Shown here one piece after another: positions 16,869-30,308 of a DNA stretch of 64,000 bases (the stretch's first letter is position 1; each line of letters begins with the position of its first letter). The translations under genes and the position numbers were made by a program. Location: positions 682,001-746,000 of the forward strand of contig NZ_JACCBP010000001.1 of the NCBI RefSeq assembly GCF_013408655.1. Direction: 5' to 3'. The notes beneath the pieces were generated by a model. The model had not been told where the DNA came from, did not search any database, and worked only from the letters and a program-made list of their open reading frames with translations. This DNA comes from Pigmentiphaga litoralis. Its GTDB lineage: Bacteria; Pseudomonadota; Gammaproteobacteria; Burkholderiales; Burkholderiaceae_B.

Positions 16869-17942
16869 TCACAGGGGCACGCTCGCGTTCGCGGAGCCCG
16901 ACAGGTCGGTCGGGGTGCACATGGCGCCGACATACGTCTTGGCCTTGCTGTCGTCGATACCCAGGCGCTTGCGCGACGCGGTGTCGAGCTTGGCGACGTT
17001 GTACGCACCGGCCATCCCGAGGCCGCCGCGCTGGTCAACGGCCATCATGTCCTTCATGCACATGCGGTTGGCTTCGACGCAACGGTTCAGGATCGCGTCG
17101 TACAGGCCAGGGGCCACCGTGGCGAAATACTTGACCGGATCACGTTCGCTGGGCTGTTCGAGCTTCAGGTACGCATCGCGGGTCAGTTCGCCGGCATTGC
17201 CTGCTTCGGCCTTGGCCTTGGCGACCCACTTGTCGAAGTCGCCTTCGCTGACGCCGTGGAAGCGGAAACGCATGCCCGAGAAGCCCGCGCCGCTGAAGTT
17301 CGCCGAGAAGCCTTCGTAGTCGCCAGGGTGGTTGATCACCGCGTGCAGCTTCGTTTCCATGCCCGGCATTGCGTAGATCTGGCCAGCCAGGGCAGGGATG
17401 AAGAACGAATTCATCACGGTTGACGAGGTGATCTTGAACATGATGGGCCGATCCACCGGCGCCGCCATTTCATTGACCGTGGCAATGCCTTGTTCCGGGT
17501 AAAGGAACAACCACTTCCAGTCCAGGGCCACCACTTCGACGATCAGCGGCTTGACGTTCGCCGGCAATTCGCGCGTGGCGCTGACCCGATCCAGCGGTCG
17601 GTAAGGATCCAGCTTGTGCGTGCTGACCCAGGTCAGCGCGCCGAGCGCGATGATGATGAGCAGCGGTGCAGCCCAGATCAACAGCTCGAGCAGGGTGGAG
17701 TGGTCCCAGTCCGGCTCATACGTCGCTTCTTTGTTGGACGCGCGGTAACGCCACGCGAACAACAATGTCAGCACGATGACAGGTACGATAATGATCAGCA
17801 TCAACACTGTTGAATAGATGATCAGATCGCGTTGCTGGGCGGCGATGTCGCCGGAGGGGGAGAGCAGTACCGCGTTGCAGCCCGCCAACATGGCGACGGC
17901 GGGGAGCAAGAGCAGTCCGCGAAATTTCTTGAGGGTGGGCAT
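16869..17942 (-). CDS. cyoA: Cytochrome bo3-type ubiquinol oxidase subunit II
   Basis: A 357-residue subunit II. A lipoprotein signal peptide ends at a LAGC lipobox near residue 22, two membrane segments follow (about residues 45-68 and 90-110), and then a periplasmic cupredoxin-fold domain with FFIPALAGQIYAMPGM. The CuA cysteine motif of cytochrome c oxidases is absent, as expected for quinol oxidases. I take the ATG at 17942; a TTG at 17981 is in frame but would put a charged stretch before the signal peptide. It is the first gene of the cyo-SURF1-regBA operon and is divergent from an MFS gene, with about 170 bases of shared promoter region. Confidence 0.95.
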   Translation of the reverse strand: MPTLKKFRGLLLLPAVAMLAGCNAVLLSPSGDIAAQQRDLIIYSTVLMLIIIVPVIVLTLLFAWRYRASNKEATYEPDWDHSTLLELLIWAAPLLIIIALGALTWVSTHKLDPYRPLDRVSATRELPANVKPLIVEVVALDWKWLFLYPEQGIATVNEMAAPVDRPIMFKITSSTVMNSFFIPALAGQIYAMPGMETKLHAVINHPGDYEGFSANFSGAGFSGMRFRFHGVSEGDFDKWVAKAKAEAGNAGELTRDAYLKLEQPSERDPVKYFATVAPGLYDAILNRCVEANRMCMKDMMAVDQRGGLGMAGAYNVAKLDTASRKRLGIDDSKAKTYVGAMCTPTDLSGSANASVPL

Positions 17943-18111
17943 TGCCGGATTGACGAAAACGTACCTTGGGAAAGGATGCAAAATGTACGCTTACCCGGGC
18001 GCTGCCGGAATTGGACATTTTGTCCTATGGCGGCCCGGGGCAGACAATGCCATCCTACGGCCGTTCGCGCATTATTGGCGCAATCTCATTCCGAATCACT
18101 GAGCAAGCACG

Positions 18112-19458
18112 ATGTCCAGCACCACTACTGAGCACCACGCCGAGCCGCACTCCTCTCAACTGGAGAACGACGCCCGGCTGGTCACCACCAGCCACTCCAA
18201 GGTCGCCCCGGGTGAAATCGCCATTGGCGTGATCATTGGTCGGGCGTCCGAGTATTTCGACTTCTTTGTATTTGGCATCGCTTGCGTGCTGGTGTTCCCC
18301 ACCGTGTTCTTCCCATTCGAAGAACGCCTGGAAGGCACCCTGTACTCGTTCGTGATCTTTTCGTTCGCGTTCGTGGCCCGCCCGATCGGTACCGCGCTGT
18401 TCATGGCGATCCAGCGGCGATGGGGGCGAAGCGCCAAACTCACGGCCGCCTTGTTCCTGCTGGGTACCGCCACCTGCGGCATGGCCTTCCTGCCGGGCTA
18501 CGCCTCGCTGGGCAGCGCCTCGATCATCCTGTTGGCCTTGTTCCGCGTCCTGCAGGGCGTGGCGTTTGGCGGTTCGTGGGACGGCCTGCCGTCGCTCCTG
18601 GCGCTGAACGCCCCGGCCAACCGCCGCGGCTGGTACTCCATGCTTGGACAGCTGGGCGCACCGATCGGTTTCATGATCGCCAGCGCGCTGTTCCTGTATC
18701 TGTACGCCGAACTGTCGCTGGGTGACTTCCTTGACTTCGGATGGCGTTATCCCTTCTTCGTGGCCTTCGCGATCAACGTCGTGGCGCTGTTTGCCCGTCT
18801 GCGCCTGGTCCTGACGCAGGAATACACGCAGCTGATGGAAGAAGGCGAGCTGGAACCCGTGCCGGTGACGGAACTGGTCCAGGCCCAGGGTTACAACCTG
18901 TTCATCGGCGCGTTCGCTGCCCTGGCCAGCTATGCACTGTTCCACCTGGTGACGGTATTTCCGCTGTCATGGATCGCATTGCGTTCGTCGCAGTCGATTA
19001 CGGACGTGCTGTTCGTGCAGGTGATCGGCGCCTTCGTGGGCATTGGCGCAACGATCGCGTCGGGCCTGATCGCCGACCGCATCGGTCGCCGCACCACGCT
19101 GGGTATTCTGGCGGTGCTCATCGGCATCTTCGCGGTGTTCGCACCGTGGCTGATCGATGGCAGCCCGCTGGCGCAAGACGCGTTCATCCTGATCGGCTTC
19201 GCGCTGCTGGGTGTGTCGTACGGCCAGTCGTCGGGTACCGTGACCGCCAACTTCCTGCCGCGCTTCCGTTACACGGGTGCCGCCCTGACGTCGGACTTCG
19301 CCTGGCTGATCGGTGCGGCGTTTGCACCGGTGGTGGCATTGGGTCTGTCGGCCAACTATGGTCTGGCTTACCTGAGCGCCTATCTGCTGTCCGGCGCGGC
19401 GTGCACGCTGCTGGCACTGCGGATCAACAAGAATTTCGAGGCGCGCGACTGGTCGTAA
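18112..19458 (+). CDS. MFS transporter, metabolite:H+ symporter type
   Basis: A 448-residue major facilitator with twelve membrane segments. The N-terminal part, with GRASEYFDFFVFGIACVLVFPTVFF followed by FARPIG-like FVARPIG, and the GDRxGR-like loop motif IADRIGRRTT in the second half, are typical of the metabolite:H+ symporter group (ShiA/ProP/KgtP relatives) that take up organic acids or osmolytes. A cytoplasmic N-terminus of about 30 polar residues precedes helix 1. It is divergent from cyoA and closed by a strong intrinsic terminator. Substrate unknown; the association with cyo may be only positional. Confidence 0.9.
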   Translation: MSSTTTEHHAEPHSSQLENDARLVTTSHSKVAPGEIAIGVIIGRASEYFDFFVFGIACVLVFPTVFFPFEERLEGTLYSFVIFSFAFVARPIGTALFMAIQRRWGRSAKLTAALFLLGTATCGMAFLPGYASLGSASIILLALFRVLQGVAFGGSWDGLPSLLALNAPANRRGWYSMLGQLGAPIGFMIASALFLYLYAELSLGDFLDFGWRYPFFVAFAINVVALFARLRLVLTQEYTQLMEEGELEPVPVTELVQAQGYNLFIGAFAALASYALFHLVTVFPLSWIALRSSQSITDVLFVQVIGAFVGIGATIASGLIADRIGRRTTLGILAVLIGIFAVFAPWLIDGSPLAQDAFILIGFALLGVSYGQSSGTVTANFLPRFRYTGAALTSDFAWLIGAAFAPVVALGLSANYGLAYLSAYLLSGAACTLLALRINKNFEARDWS

Positions 19459-19483
19459 GATCGATGCGGTTTTGAAAGCTGGA

Positions 19484-19524
19484 TGAAAGCCGGCCGGTTC
19501 TGTTGCAGAGCCGGCCGGTTTTTT
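19484..19524 (+). terminator. intrinsic terminator after MFS gene
   Basis: CCGGCCGG arms (19488-19495 and 19509-19516) extended by AAAG/TTTT pairing, a 13-base loop and a run of eight T. It lies 26 bases after the MFS stop and ahead of the convergent lhr stop. Confidence 0.9.
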
Positions 19525-19552
19525 TTGTGCTGGCGGTGTTTACCTTCGGGGG

Positions 19553-24256
<4,704 letters not shown>

Positions 24257-24430
24257 CGTTGATAGGTGGAGGCGGGGGCGGCATTGTCAAGATGAGCAAT
24301 CGTCCAGTCTTGCACCTTTCCAATCACGTTTAGACAGCCGTTTCGTAAATACTCACCGAAAAGTATTAACTCTTATTGTTTCTAATGACACATAACGTTA
24401 CTATCGCGCACCCATTCTCCCGAGTTCAAA
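24257..24430. promoter_or_regulatory. AT-rich divergent promoter region
   Basis: The 174 bases between the lhr start and the lipoprotein operon are strikingly AT-rich from about 24330 to 24410 compared with the rest of the window. They should hold the promoters of both. I see no clear single -35/-10 pair that I would commit to, and no long palindrome. Confidence 0.4.
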
Positions 24431-25105
24431 ATGAAAACTATTTTCCTACCGGTCGTAGCGTCTATTGTCGGCGCGTTGGCACTTGGCGGATGCGCCGTTG
24501 AACAGTCGCGCACGCTTGAGGTTAAGCAGGTGGCATCTGCGAATACCGCATATACGGGCGTCCAGAATCCGGTGGCGGTTGGCAAGTTCGATAACCGTTC
24601 CAGTTATATGCGCGGACTGTTTTCCGATGGCGTTGACCGGCTGGGTGGTCAGGCGAAGACCATTTTGATTACTCACCTTCAACAGACAGGGCGTTTCGCG
24701 GTGATGGATCGCGACAACATGGCCGAGACACGTCAGGAAGCAGGCATTAACCAGCGTTCACAAACCCTTAAAGGCGCCAGCTTTATCTTGACTGGCGATG
24801 TGACGGAGTTCGGTCGCAAGGAAGTGGGCGACATGCAGTTGTTCGGGATCCTGGGCCGTGGCAAGGAGCAAGTCGCCTATGCAAAAGTGAATGTGAACGT
24901 TGTGGACGTTCAAACTTCGCAAGTGGTTTTTTCAGCAGTCGGTGCGGGCGAATACAGTTTGTCGAATCGCGAGATTATCGGCTTCGGCGGGACGGCAGGT
25001 TATGACTCCACCCTGAATGGCAAGGTGCTGGATCTGGCGATCCGCGAATCGGTCAACAAGCTGGTCGCAGGGATCGAATCGGGCGCATGGCGGCCTACAA
25101 ACTAA
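24431..25105 (+). CDS. CsgG/HfaB-family lipoprotein
   Basis: A 224-residue lipoprotein with a signal peptide ending in LALGGC (lipidated Cys near residue 18). The mature part matches the CsgG/HfaB family: a VAVGKFDNRSSY strand, a DRLGGQAKTILITHLQQTGRFAVMDRDN segment and VTEFGR. In curli systems CsgG forms an outer-membrane channel, while shorter relatives may only be envelope scaffolds. It heads an operon with a DUF4810 and a DUF799 lipoprotein, the same order as the NMB1164-NMB1163-NMB1162 set of Neisseria. GC content is visibly lower than the surroundings, hinting at transfer. The exact role is not known. Confidence 0.88.
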   Translation: MKTIFLPVVASIVGALALGGCAVEQSRTLEVKQVASANTAYTGVQNPVAVGKFDNRSSYMRGLFSDGVDRLGGQAKTILITHLQQTGRFAVMDRDNMAETRQEAGINQRSQTLKGASFILTGDVTEFGRKEVGDMQLFGILGRGKEQVAYAKVNVNVVDVQTSQVVFSAVGAGEYSLSNREIIGFGGTAGYDSTLNGKVLDLAIRESVNKLVAGIESGAWRPTN

Positions 25106-25114
25106 GCGATCGCC

Positions 25115-25495
25115 ATGACCATTTCGATTAAAACCGCGCTGCGTGCCGTCGCCGCGCCCGGCATTTTGCTGCTTGCGACTGCGTGCGTGCAACAGCCACG
25201 CCCCCTTTACTACTGGGGTGGTTATCAAGAGCAGGTTTACGATTACTTCAAGAACGCGGGTGGCGGATTCGAGAAGCAGATCATTGCCTTAGAGGCGGAC
25301 ACTGAGAAAGCCCGAGCGACCGGCGCCCAATTGCCGCCGGGTTTTCATGCTCACTTGGGGCTGCTTTACGCGCAAGTTGGCAAGGAAAATCAGGTCATCC
25401 AGCAATTGGAAACCGAGAAAACTCTTTATCCCGAATCGGCCAAATATATGGACTTTCTGATCGCTAGATACTCGGGTTCGGGAGAAAAGAAATGA
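25115..25495 (+). CDS. DUF4810 family lipoprotein
   Basis: A 126-residue lipoprotein. The signal peptide ends near LLLATAC (Cys around residue 24), followed at once by the family signature PLYYWGGYQEQVYDYF. The rest is helical with a TPR-like spacing (LGLLYAQVGKENQVIQQLETEKTLYPES). It lies 9 bases after the CsgG gene and its stop overlaps the next start (ATGA), so the three are one operon. The family is known mainly as the middle member of this envelope lipoprotein set; no activity is assigned. Confidence 0.85.
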   Translation: MTISIKTALRAVAAPGILLLATACVQQPRPLYYWGGYQEQVYDYFKNAGGGFEKQIIALEADTEKARATGAQLPPGFHAHLGLLYAQVGKENQVIQQLETEKTLYPESAKYMDFLIARYSGSGEKK

Positions 25496-26154
25496 ACGTA
25501 CGGTTTTGTAAAGCGACTCTCGCAGTCTCCTTGCTTTCACTGAGCGTCGGTTGTGCGGCTCCGGCAAGGTACGACTACACCGCATACCGTGCGAACCGGC
25601 CGGCGTCCATTGTCGTGCTTCCTCCACTCAATAAGTCGATGGAAGTCGCCGCTAGTTACGGGGTCTTGTCACGGGCAACGGCGCCATTGGCTGAGGCGGG
25701 TTACTACGTGCTTCCGGTTGCACTAGTCGACGAAACATTGAAGCAGAACGGCCTGGCAATGCCAGACGACATGCATAACGCTCCGCCGACGAAACTGCGC
25801 GAAGTATTCGGCGCTGACGCCGCGTTGTACATGGAAGTCACGAAGTATGGAGCTACCTACGCGATCTTGGCCAGCGACGTCACCGTCACAGCGAATGCCA
25901 AAATGATTGATCTTCGGAGCGGAGACGTGCTCTGGGCAGGTTCTGCCAGTGCGTCCACCGCAGAACAGCAGAGCCAAAGCGGTGGCGGGCTGGTCGGACT
26001 TCTTATTGTTGCGGTCATCAACCAGATCATCAACACGGTCGCAGACGACCGGAGCACGCAGATGGCTGCCATTACCAATCAACGCCTGCTTGGCGCTGGG
26101 CAGTTGAACGGTCCGCTTTATGGCCCGCGTTCGCCAAAGTATCAAAGCGACTGA
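25492..26154 (+). CDS. DUF799/GNA1162-family lipoprotein
   Basis: A 220-residue lipoprotein with a signal peptide ending LSVGC (Cys near 21). The mature part matches DUF799, whose best-known member is the surface lipoprotein GNA1162 of Neisseria meningitidis: RPASIVVLPPLNKS, EVAASYGVLSRATAPLAEAGYYVLPV and GADAALYMEVTKYG. GNA1162 folds like TolB and is thought to be part of an outer-membrane transport or secretion assembly. A Gly-rich hydrophobic stretch (about 163-180) may be a membrane-interacting helix. ATG overlaps the stop of the preceding gene with GGAG eight bases upstream. Confidence 0.88.
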   Translation: MNVRFCKATLAVSLLSLSVGCAAPARYDYTAYRANRPASIVVLPPLNKSMEVAASYGVLSRATAPLAEAGYYVLPVALVDETLKQNGLAMPDDMHNAPPTKLREVFGADAALYMEVTKYGATYAILASDVTVTANAKMIDLRSGDVLWAGSASASTAEQQSQSGGGLVGLLIVAVINQIINTVADDRSTQMAAITNQRLLGAGQLNGPLYGPRSPKYQSD

Positions 26155-26163
26155 GGCAGCGAC

Positions 26164-26194
26164 GATTCAGGAAGGCTTTCGCCCTTCCTGAATC
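26164..26194. terminator. bidirectional 12-bp hairpin between convergent genes
   Basis: GATTCAGGAAGG (26164-26175) pairs perfectly with CCTTCCTGAATC (26183-26194) around a 7-base loop. It lies 9 bases after the DUF799 stop and overlaps the stop codon of the convergent PEP-mutase-family gene. There is no T-run, so it may act as an mRNA-end stabiliser as much as a terminator. Confidence 0.6.
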
Positions 26195-27113
26195 AATCTC
26201 CCGTCGTAGTCCGCTCCACATCAATCAGGTCCTGCAAGCGGCTGGTCGCATGCGCCGCTTTCATCTGCCGCCCGACTTCGCCAGGCGCCATGTACGGGTT
26301 GGGGGTGTCGTTCGCCAGGGATTCGTAGGACTCCTTGACCGCCTTGTACATCGCGGCGAACGCGGAGCCGGACGACGCGGCCAGGCGGTAGCCGAGTCCG
26401 GCCAGGTCTGTACGGGACAGGGCGAACGTGGAAAATCCATCGCCGGGCGCGAAGATCATCAGTGGGGCGGGCAGGCGTTCGCCGAGGTAGCGCATCTGCT
26501 CCGGGTCGCGGGTGTGGACGAACAGCATGTCGGCGCCGGCCTTGTGGAAGGCTTCGGCGCGGCGCAGGGCGTCGTCCATGCCGCCGGCGCGGATGGCGTT
26601 GGTGCGGGCGATGATCAGGGTGTCGGGGTTCTTGCGGGCGGCGGCGAGTTCGCGCAGCTTCTGGACCATCAGGTCGGTATCGATGAGGCGTTCGACGCCG
26701 AGGTGGTGGTGCACGCGGCGGGGCAGGTACTGGTCTTCGACTTCAAGCGCCGCATAGCCAGCGGCTTCGGACAAGGCCATGGTGCGGTGCATGTGCACCG
26801 GGTCGCCCCAGCCGCCGCCGGCATCCAGTACTAACGGGATGTCACAGGCCGAACGGATGTCCAGGCCGAGTTGCGCCATTTCATGCAGGCTTAGATTTGC
26901 CTCGGTCACGCATTTGAGCCAGCCGAGCGACCCGCCACTGACGTACGCGGCGTGAAAGCCCGCGTCTTGCGCCAGGCGGGCCATCATGGGGTTCAGCGCG
27001 ACGGGGGCAACGATCAGCTCGTTGCCGGCAATCAATTGTTTGAGCGTGTTCAAGTTTGTCTCCGTGATCGTTTTTGGGGATGACGACGGGTGTTGGATGT
27101 CGGGCGCTGGCAT
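26193..27113 (-). CDS. Isocitrate lyase/PEP mutase family enzyme
   Basis: About 306 residues of the PEP mutase/isocitrate lyase superfamily, an (alpha/beta)8 barrel acting on 2-oxo or 2-hydroxy acids. Visible are NPMMARLAQDAGFHAAYVSG, the metal-binding LVLDAGGGWGDP strand (the position of DxDxGYG in methylisocitrate lyases), LEVEDQYLPRR and IIARTNA. The KKCGH catalytic loop of true isocitrate lyases is not present, so a 2-methylisocitrate lyase-like, oxaloacetate decarboxylase-like or related carbon-carbon lyase is more likely. The start is uncertain: ATG at 27113 or GTG at 27161, which lies 13 bases after the Bug gene's stop. It is likely co-transcribed with that receptor, which may supply its substrate. 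Confidence 0.85.
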   Translation of the reverse strand: MPAPDIQHPSSSPKTITETNLNTLKQLIAGNELIVAPVALNPMMARLAQDAGFHAAYVSGGSLGWLKCVTEANLSLHEMAQLGLDIRSACDIPLVLDAGGGWGDPVHMHRTMALSEAAGYAALEVEDQYLPRRVHHHLGVERLIDTDLMVQKLRELAAARKNPDTLIIARTNAIRAGGMDDALRRAEAFHKAGADMLFVHTRDPEQMRYLGERLPAPLMIFAPGDGFSTFALSRTDLAGLGYRLAASSGSAFAAMYKAVKESYESLANDTPNPYMAPGEVGRQMKAAHATSRLQDLIDVERTTTGD

Positions 27114-27174
27114 AAGCGTGTCGGCATGGGGGCGGGTTGCCGCGGGCCGATCCCGGTCCACCTCGTGCCCGGAG

Positions 27175-28146
27175 TCATTCCACGGTGATGCCGCTGGTCT
27201 TGATGACGTCGGCCCACTTGCGCGTTTCCTGCTGCATGTAGCGCGCGAACTCTTTCGCGTCGCCCTTGAAGGGTTCGATGCCTTGCGCGGCGAGCTGGTC
27301 GCGGACTTCCTGGCTGTCGGTGGCGGCGTCGAGCGCGCTGGACAGTTTCTGCACGACCGGTTGGGGTGTGCCGGCGGGTGCGACGAGACCGAACCAGATG
27401 CGCGTTTCGTAATCCTTGACGCCGGCCTCGGCGACCGTCGGCAGGTCGGGCAGCAGCCTGGATCGGGCCAGGCCGGTGGTGGCCAAAGCGGTCAGTTTGT
27501 TGTCTTTGACGAAGGCGAGCACGGTGGGTGCGGGCGCGAACATGACGGGGACCGAGCCGGCGAGCAGATCGGTGATGACCTGATTGCTGCCTTTGTACGG
27601 CACATGGGTCATTTTGGCGCCGGTGGACATGCCGAACAGTTCACCCGACAGATGCGACGTCGTGGCGACGCCGGATGACGCAAAGAAGATCTTGCCGGGT
27701 GTGCGTTTGGCGGCGGCGATCAGGTCGGGTACGGACGTGACGCCCAGGCTGGGCGCCACCACCAGGATGCTTGGCACGGTGGCGGCCAGCCCGACCGGCG
27801 TGAAGTCGCGGAACATGTCGACCGGCACGTTCTTGAGCAGGGCGGGGTTGACCGAATTCGAATTGCCCGCCATGAAGAGTGTGTAGCCGTCGGGCGCCGC
27901 GCGCGCGACCTGGGCGGCCGCAATGTTGGTGCTGGCGCCGGGTTTGTTCTCCACAACCATGGGCTGGCCGAGCAGGTCGCCCATCTTGTTGGCGATGATG
28001 CGGGTGGCGACATCGGTCGCGCTGCCGGGCGGAAAACCGATGACGATCTTGACGGGATGATCGGGGAAGGGCGCGTCAGCGGCGTGGCCGACGGCAAGCA
28101 CGGACGCGGCAAGGCCCGCGGCGATGCCAAGGCAAAGCTGTCTCAT
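27175..28146 (-). CDS. Bug/TctC-family periplasmic solute-binding receptor
   Basis: A 323-residue Bug receptor: Sec signal peptide (about residues 1-22 ending VGHAADA), then FPDHPVKIVIGFPPGSATDV, VVENKPGAS, ASSGVATTSHLSGELF and THVPYKGSNQ. It is related to the receptor at 30309-31280, sharing the GSxTDVATR and VVENKPGAS sequences, so the two may be paralogues with similar ligands. ATG at 28146 has AGGAGA upstream. It is the first gene of a two-gene unit with the PEP-mutase-family enzyme and is divergent from a VOC gene. No TctAB genes are present. Confidence 0.93.
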   Translation of the reverse strand: MRQLCLGIAAGLAASVLAVGHAADAPFPDHPVKIVIGFPPGSATDVATRIIANKMGDLLGQPMVVENKPGASTNIAAAQVARAAPDGYTLFMAGNSNSVNPALLKNVPVDMFRDFTPVGLAATVPSILVVAPSLGVTSVPDLIAAAKRTPGKIFFASSGVATTSHLSGELFGMSTGAKMTHVPYKGSNQVITDLLAGSVPVMFAPAPTVLAFVKDNKLTALATTGLARSRLLPDLPTVAEAGVKDYETRIWFGLVAPAGTPQPVVQKLSSALDAATDSQEVRDQLAAQGIEPFKGDAKEFARYMQQETRKWADVIKTSGITVE

Positions 28147-28262
28147 GATGCATGTCTCCTGTGGCGCAGGCTCTGCGTCCCGCTACGGCGGATTATGGCG
28201 TTTTTCTTAGCCGTGTCAGCAATTTATTATGGGGGCCTGAAGCATCCACCAAGGAGGTCACC

Positions 28263-28691
28263 ATGGAAACGAATCAACTGCATCGCGGCCGGCTGATCGA
28301 TCATCTGCAACTGGTCGTGGCGGATCTGGCAGCCAGCCAGCGTTTTTACGGGGCAGTGCTTGCCGTACTGAACGTGCCGATCGGCGGCACGGGGCCGGGC
28401 TATTTCTGGGCGGACGAGTTGTTCGTATCGTCCGCTGACAGCGAGGCGGCGCAGGGCAAGCTGACCGGCCGTCATCATCTGGCGTTCCAGGCGGACGGCA
28501 CGGCGATGGTGGATGCTTTCTACCAAGCCGCGCTCGCCAACGGCGGCACGGACAACGGCGCGCCGGGCTATCGGCCCTACCACCCGGGCTACTACGGCGC
28601 GTTCGTGCTGGACCCGGACGGCAACAATATCGAGGCGGTTTTCCACGGCGCGGCGACGCGAAGCGCGCCGTCGGTGACCGTCACGTTCTGA
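28263..28691 (+). CDS. VOC-family (glyoxalase/dioxygenase fold) protein
   Basis: A 142-residue vicinal-oxygen-chelate protein. The fold is visible as two beta-alpha-beta-beta-beta halves: LIDHLQLVVADLAASQRFYGAVL at the start, HHLAFQADG in the middle and YYGAFVLDPDGNNIEAVFH at the end. Potential metal ligands are the first-half His of IDHLQL, the HH of HHLAF and the final Glu. The ATG at 28263 has a strong AAGGAGG site; an upstream in-frame ATG at 28152 has none. It is divergent from the Bug receptor. Substrate unknown; such proteins act on glyoxals, catechols or antibiotics. Confidence 0.9.
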   Translation: METNQLHRGRLIDHLQLVVADLAASQRFYGAVLAVLNVPIGGTGPGYFWADELFVSSADSEAAQGKLTGRHHLAFQADGTAMVDAFYQAALANGGTDNGAPGYRPYHPGYYGAFVLDPDGNNIEAVFHGAATRSAPSVTVTF

Positions 28692-28730
28692 GTGGCGCGG
28701 CACTCACTTGGCGTGCCCATCGCGTTTCAG

Positions 28731-29120
28731 TCAATCCGCTTGCAGCACCGACAGGATGTTCCCGGCCGGGTCTTTGAACCAGGCGATGACAGGCCCGCCG
28801 TTGTCGCGGCTGATGCCTTTGGCGTCGGTGCGGATCTCGGGCTGATCGTAGTGTTCGAAGACGACGCCTTTCTTGACGAGGGCATCGACTGCCACGTCCA
28901 CATCGGGCACCGCAAAGTTGAGGAGGGTGAACGTGGCCGGTACGTGGTCCGCCTTGGGGTAGCAGATGACGCTGCTGCCGCCGGGCAGGCGGATCTGGCC
29001 GATGCCGTTTTCTTCGGCGGCGTCCAATTCGAGGACGTCGCGGTAGAAGGCGATGGTGCGAGCAACGTCGGGGGACGAAAAGCCGCCGAATGCGTGGCTG
29101 TGGGCGAGGATGCCGGGCAT
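28731..29120 (-). CDS. VOC-family (glyoxalase-like) protein
   Basis: A 129-residue VOC protein, small enough to be one module of two beta-alpha-beta-beta-beta units. It has [18 protein letters not shown] near the N-terminus and the closing [18 protein letters not shown], typical of bleomycin-resistance/glyoxalase-like proteins. The histidine in the [10 protein letters not shown] start could be a metal ligand. AAGGAGA lies upstream of the ATG at 29120. It is convergent with the other VOC gene at 28263-28691 but not closely similar to it. Function unknown. Confidence 0.88.
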   Translation of the reverse strand: MPGILAHSHAFGGFSSPDVARTIAFYRDVLELDAAEENGIGQIRLPGGSSVICYPKADHVPATFTLLNFAVPDVDVAVDALVKKGVVFEHYDQPEIRTDAKGISRDNGGPVIAWFKDPAGNILSVLQAD

Positions 29121-29237
29121 GATCGATCTCCTTGCGCGCGGGGGCGCTTGGCATGCGTTGTGGATGGCGACCTGTGCTGCGGTCAGTACTACGACGATCG
29201 GCTAATACGATAATCGACAAAGCCGCGCACGCGACAT

Positions 29238-30179
29238 TCAGCCACGAGCCAGCCGCCTGGGCCTTGGCTTTCCGTTCACGGGGCGGCCGCCATCTCGCTC
29301 GGCGGCTTGCAAGAACTCCACGAAAGCCGTGGCCGCTGGCGACAGCGATACGCCTGCCCGGTGCACGATGGCCACGTCGCGCTGCACCACCGGTTGTGCC
29401 AGCGGTTTCCACGCCGTGGTCTGGGCATCGGCCAATGCGGTGGCGTAGCCCGGCACGATCGCGACACCCAGACCTGCTCCGACCATCCCGATCAGCGTGC
29501 CTACATAGGTCGCTTCGAAGGCGGGCACCAGGCTGATGCCGGCATCGGCGCATCCGCGTTCGGCCAGGTCGCGAAACACGCTGCCCCGCGGGAGGGCGAG
29601 GATCGGCACGTCGGCCAGCTGTTTCCATCCCAGCATGCGGACCTGGGCGAAGGCGTGGTCTTTCGGGAAGACGGCGACCAGCGATTCACGAAACAGCAGG
29701 ATCCGGCCCAGATCGGGTTCGTTGTCATCGAAGGTGCCGATGCCGATGTCGGCCGCGCCGCTTTTGACGCGGGGCAGTACTTCGTCGGGCAGCGAGTCGC
29801 GCAGGGCGAGTTCGATGCCGGGGTAGCGCTTGCGGAAGCCAGCCAGGATGCGAGGCAGGTAGGTGCTCGACAGGACCAATGGCGCGGCGACGACGACGCG
29901 GCCTTTCTGCTGCGCAACGAGTTGGTCGACGTTGGCAATGGCGTGGGTCAGGTCATCCAGGATGCGTTCTGCACTGGCCAGGAATTCGAGCCCGACCGCG
30001 GTCGGGCTGACGCTGCGTGTGGTGCGGTCGATCAGGCGCGTGTCGAGCACGCTTTCGAGCTCGCGTATGAGCAGGCTCAATGCGGATTGGGTCAGGTGCA
30101 TGGCCTGTGCGGCTTTGGTGAAGCTGCCCAGGCGCGCGACATGAACAAAGGCCTGCAGTTGGCGAACGGTCAGATTCAT
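29238..30179 (-). CDS. LysR-family transcriptional regulator
   Basis: A 313-residue LysR regulator. The helix-turn-helix (about residues 1-65) reads FVHVARLGSFTKAAQAMHLTQSALSLLIRELE followed by DTRLIDRTTRSVSPT, and the effector domain spans about 90-295. It is divergent from a Bug receptor gene, with 129 bases between the starts that include an AT-rich stretch at about 30190-30225. This pairing of a LysR regulator with a Bug receptor is common in Alcaligenaceae and suggests that it controls the receptor in response to its ligand. Confidence 0.93.
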   Translation of the reverse strand: MNLTVRQLQAFVHVARLGSFTKAAQAMHLTQSALSLLIRELESVLDTRLIDRTTRSVSPTAVGLEFLASAERILDDLTHAIANVDQLVAQQKGRVVVAAPLVLSSTYLPRILAGFRKRYPGIELALRDSLPDEVLPRVKSGAADIGIGTFDDNEPDLGRILLFRESLVAVFPKDHAFAQVRMLGWKQLADVPILALPRGSVFRDLAERGCADAGISLVPAFEATYVGTLIGMVGAGLGVAIVPGYATALADAQTTAWKPLAQPVVQRDVAIVHRAGVSLSPAATAFVEFLQAAERDGGRPVNGKPRPRRLARG

Positions 30180-30308
30180 GAGCTTGGCTCATTGAAATAT
30201 AAGAAAGATTCGTTTGAATTATAAATGCCCGCGCCATGTAATGGCGTTGCGGCTGGAACGCATACAACGAGCAGGGCGCATCGACGCCTTGCCGATCAAG
30301 GAGACGAC

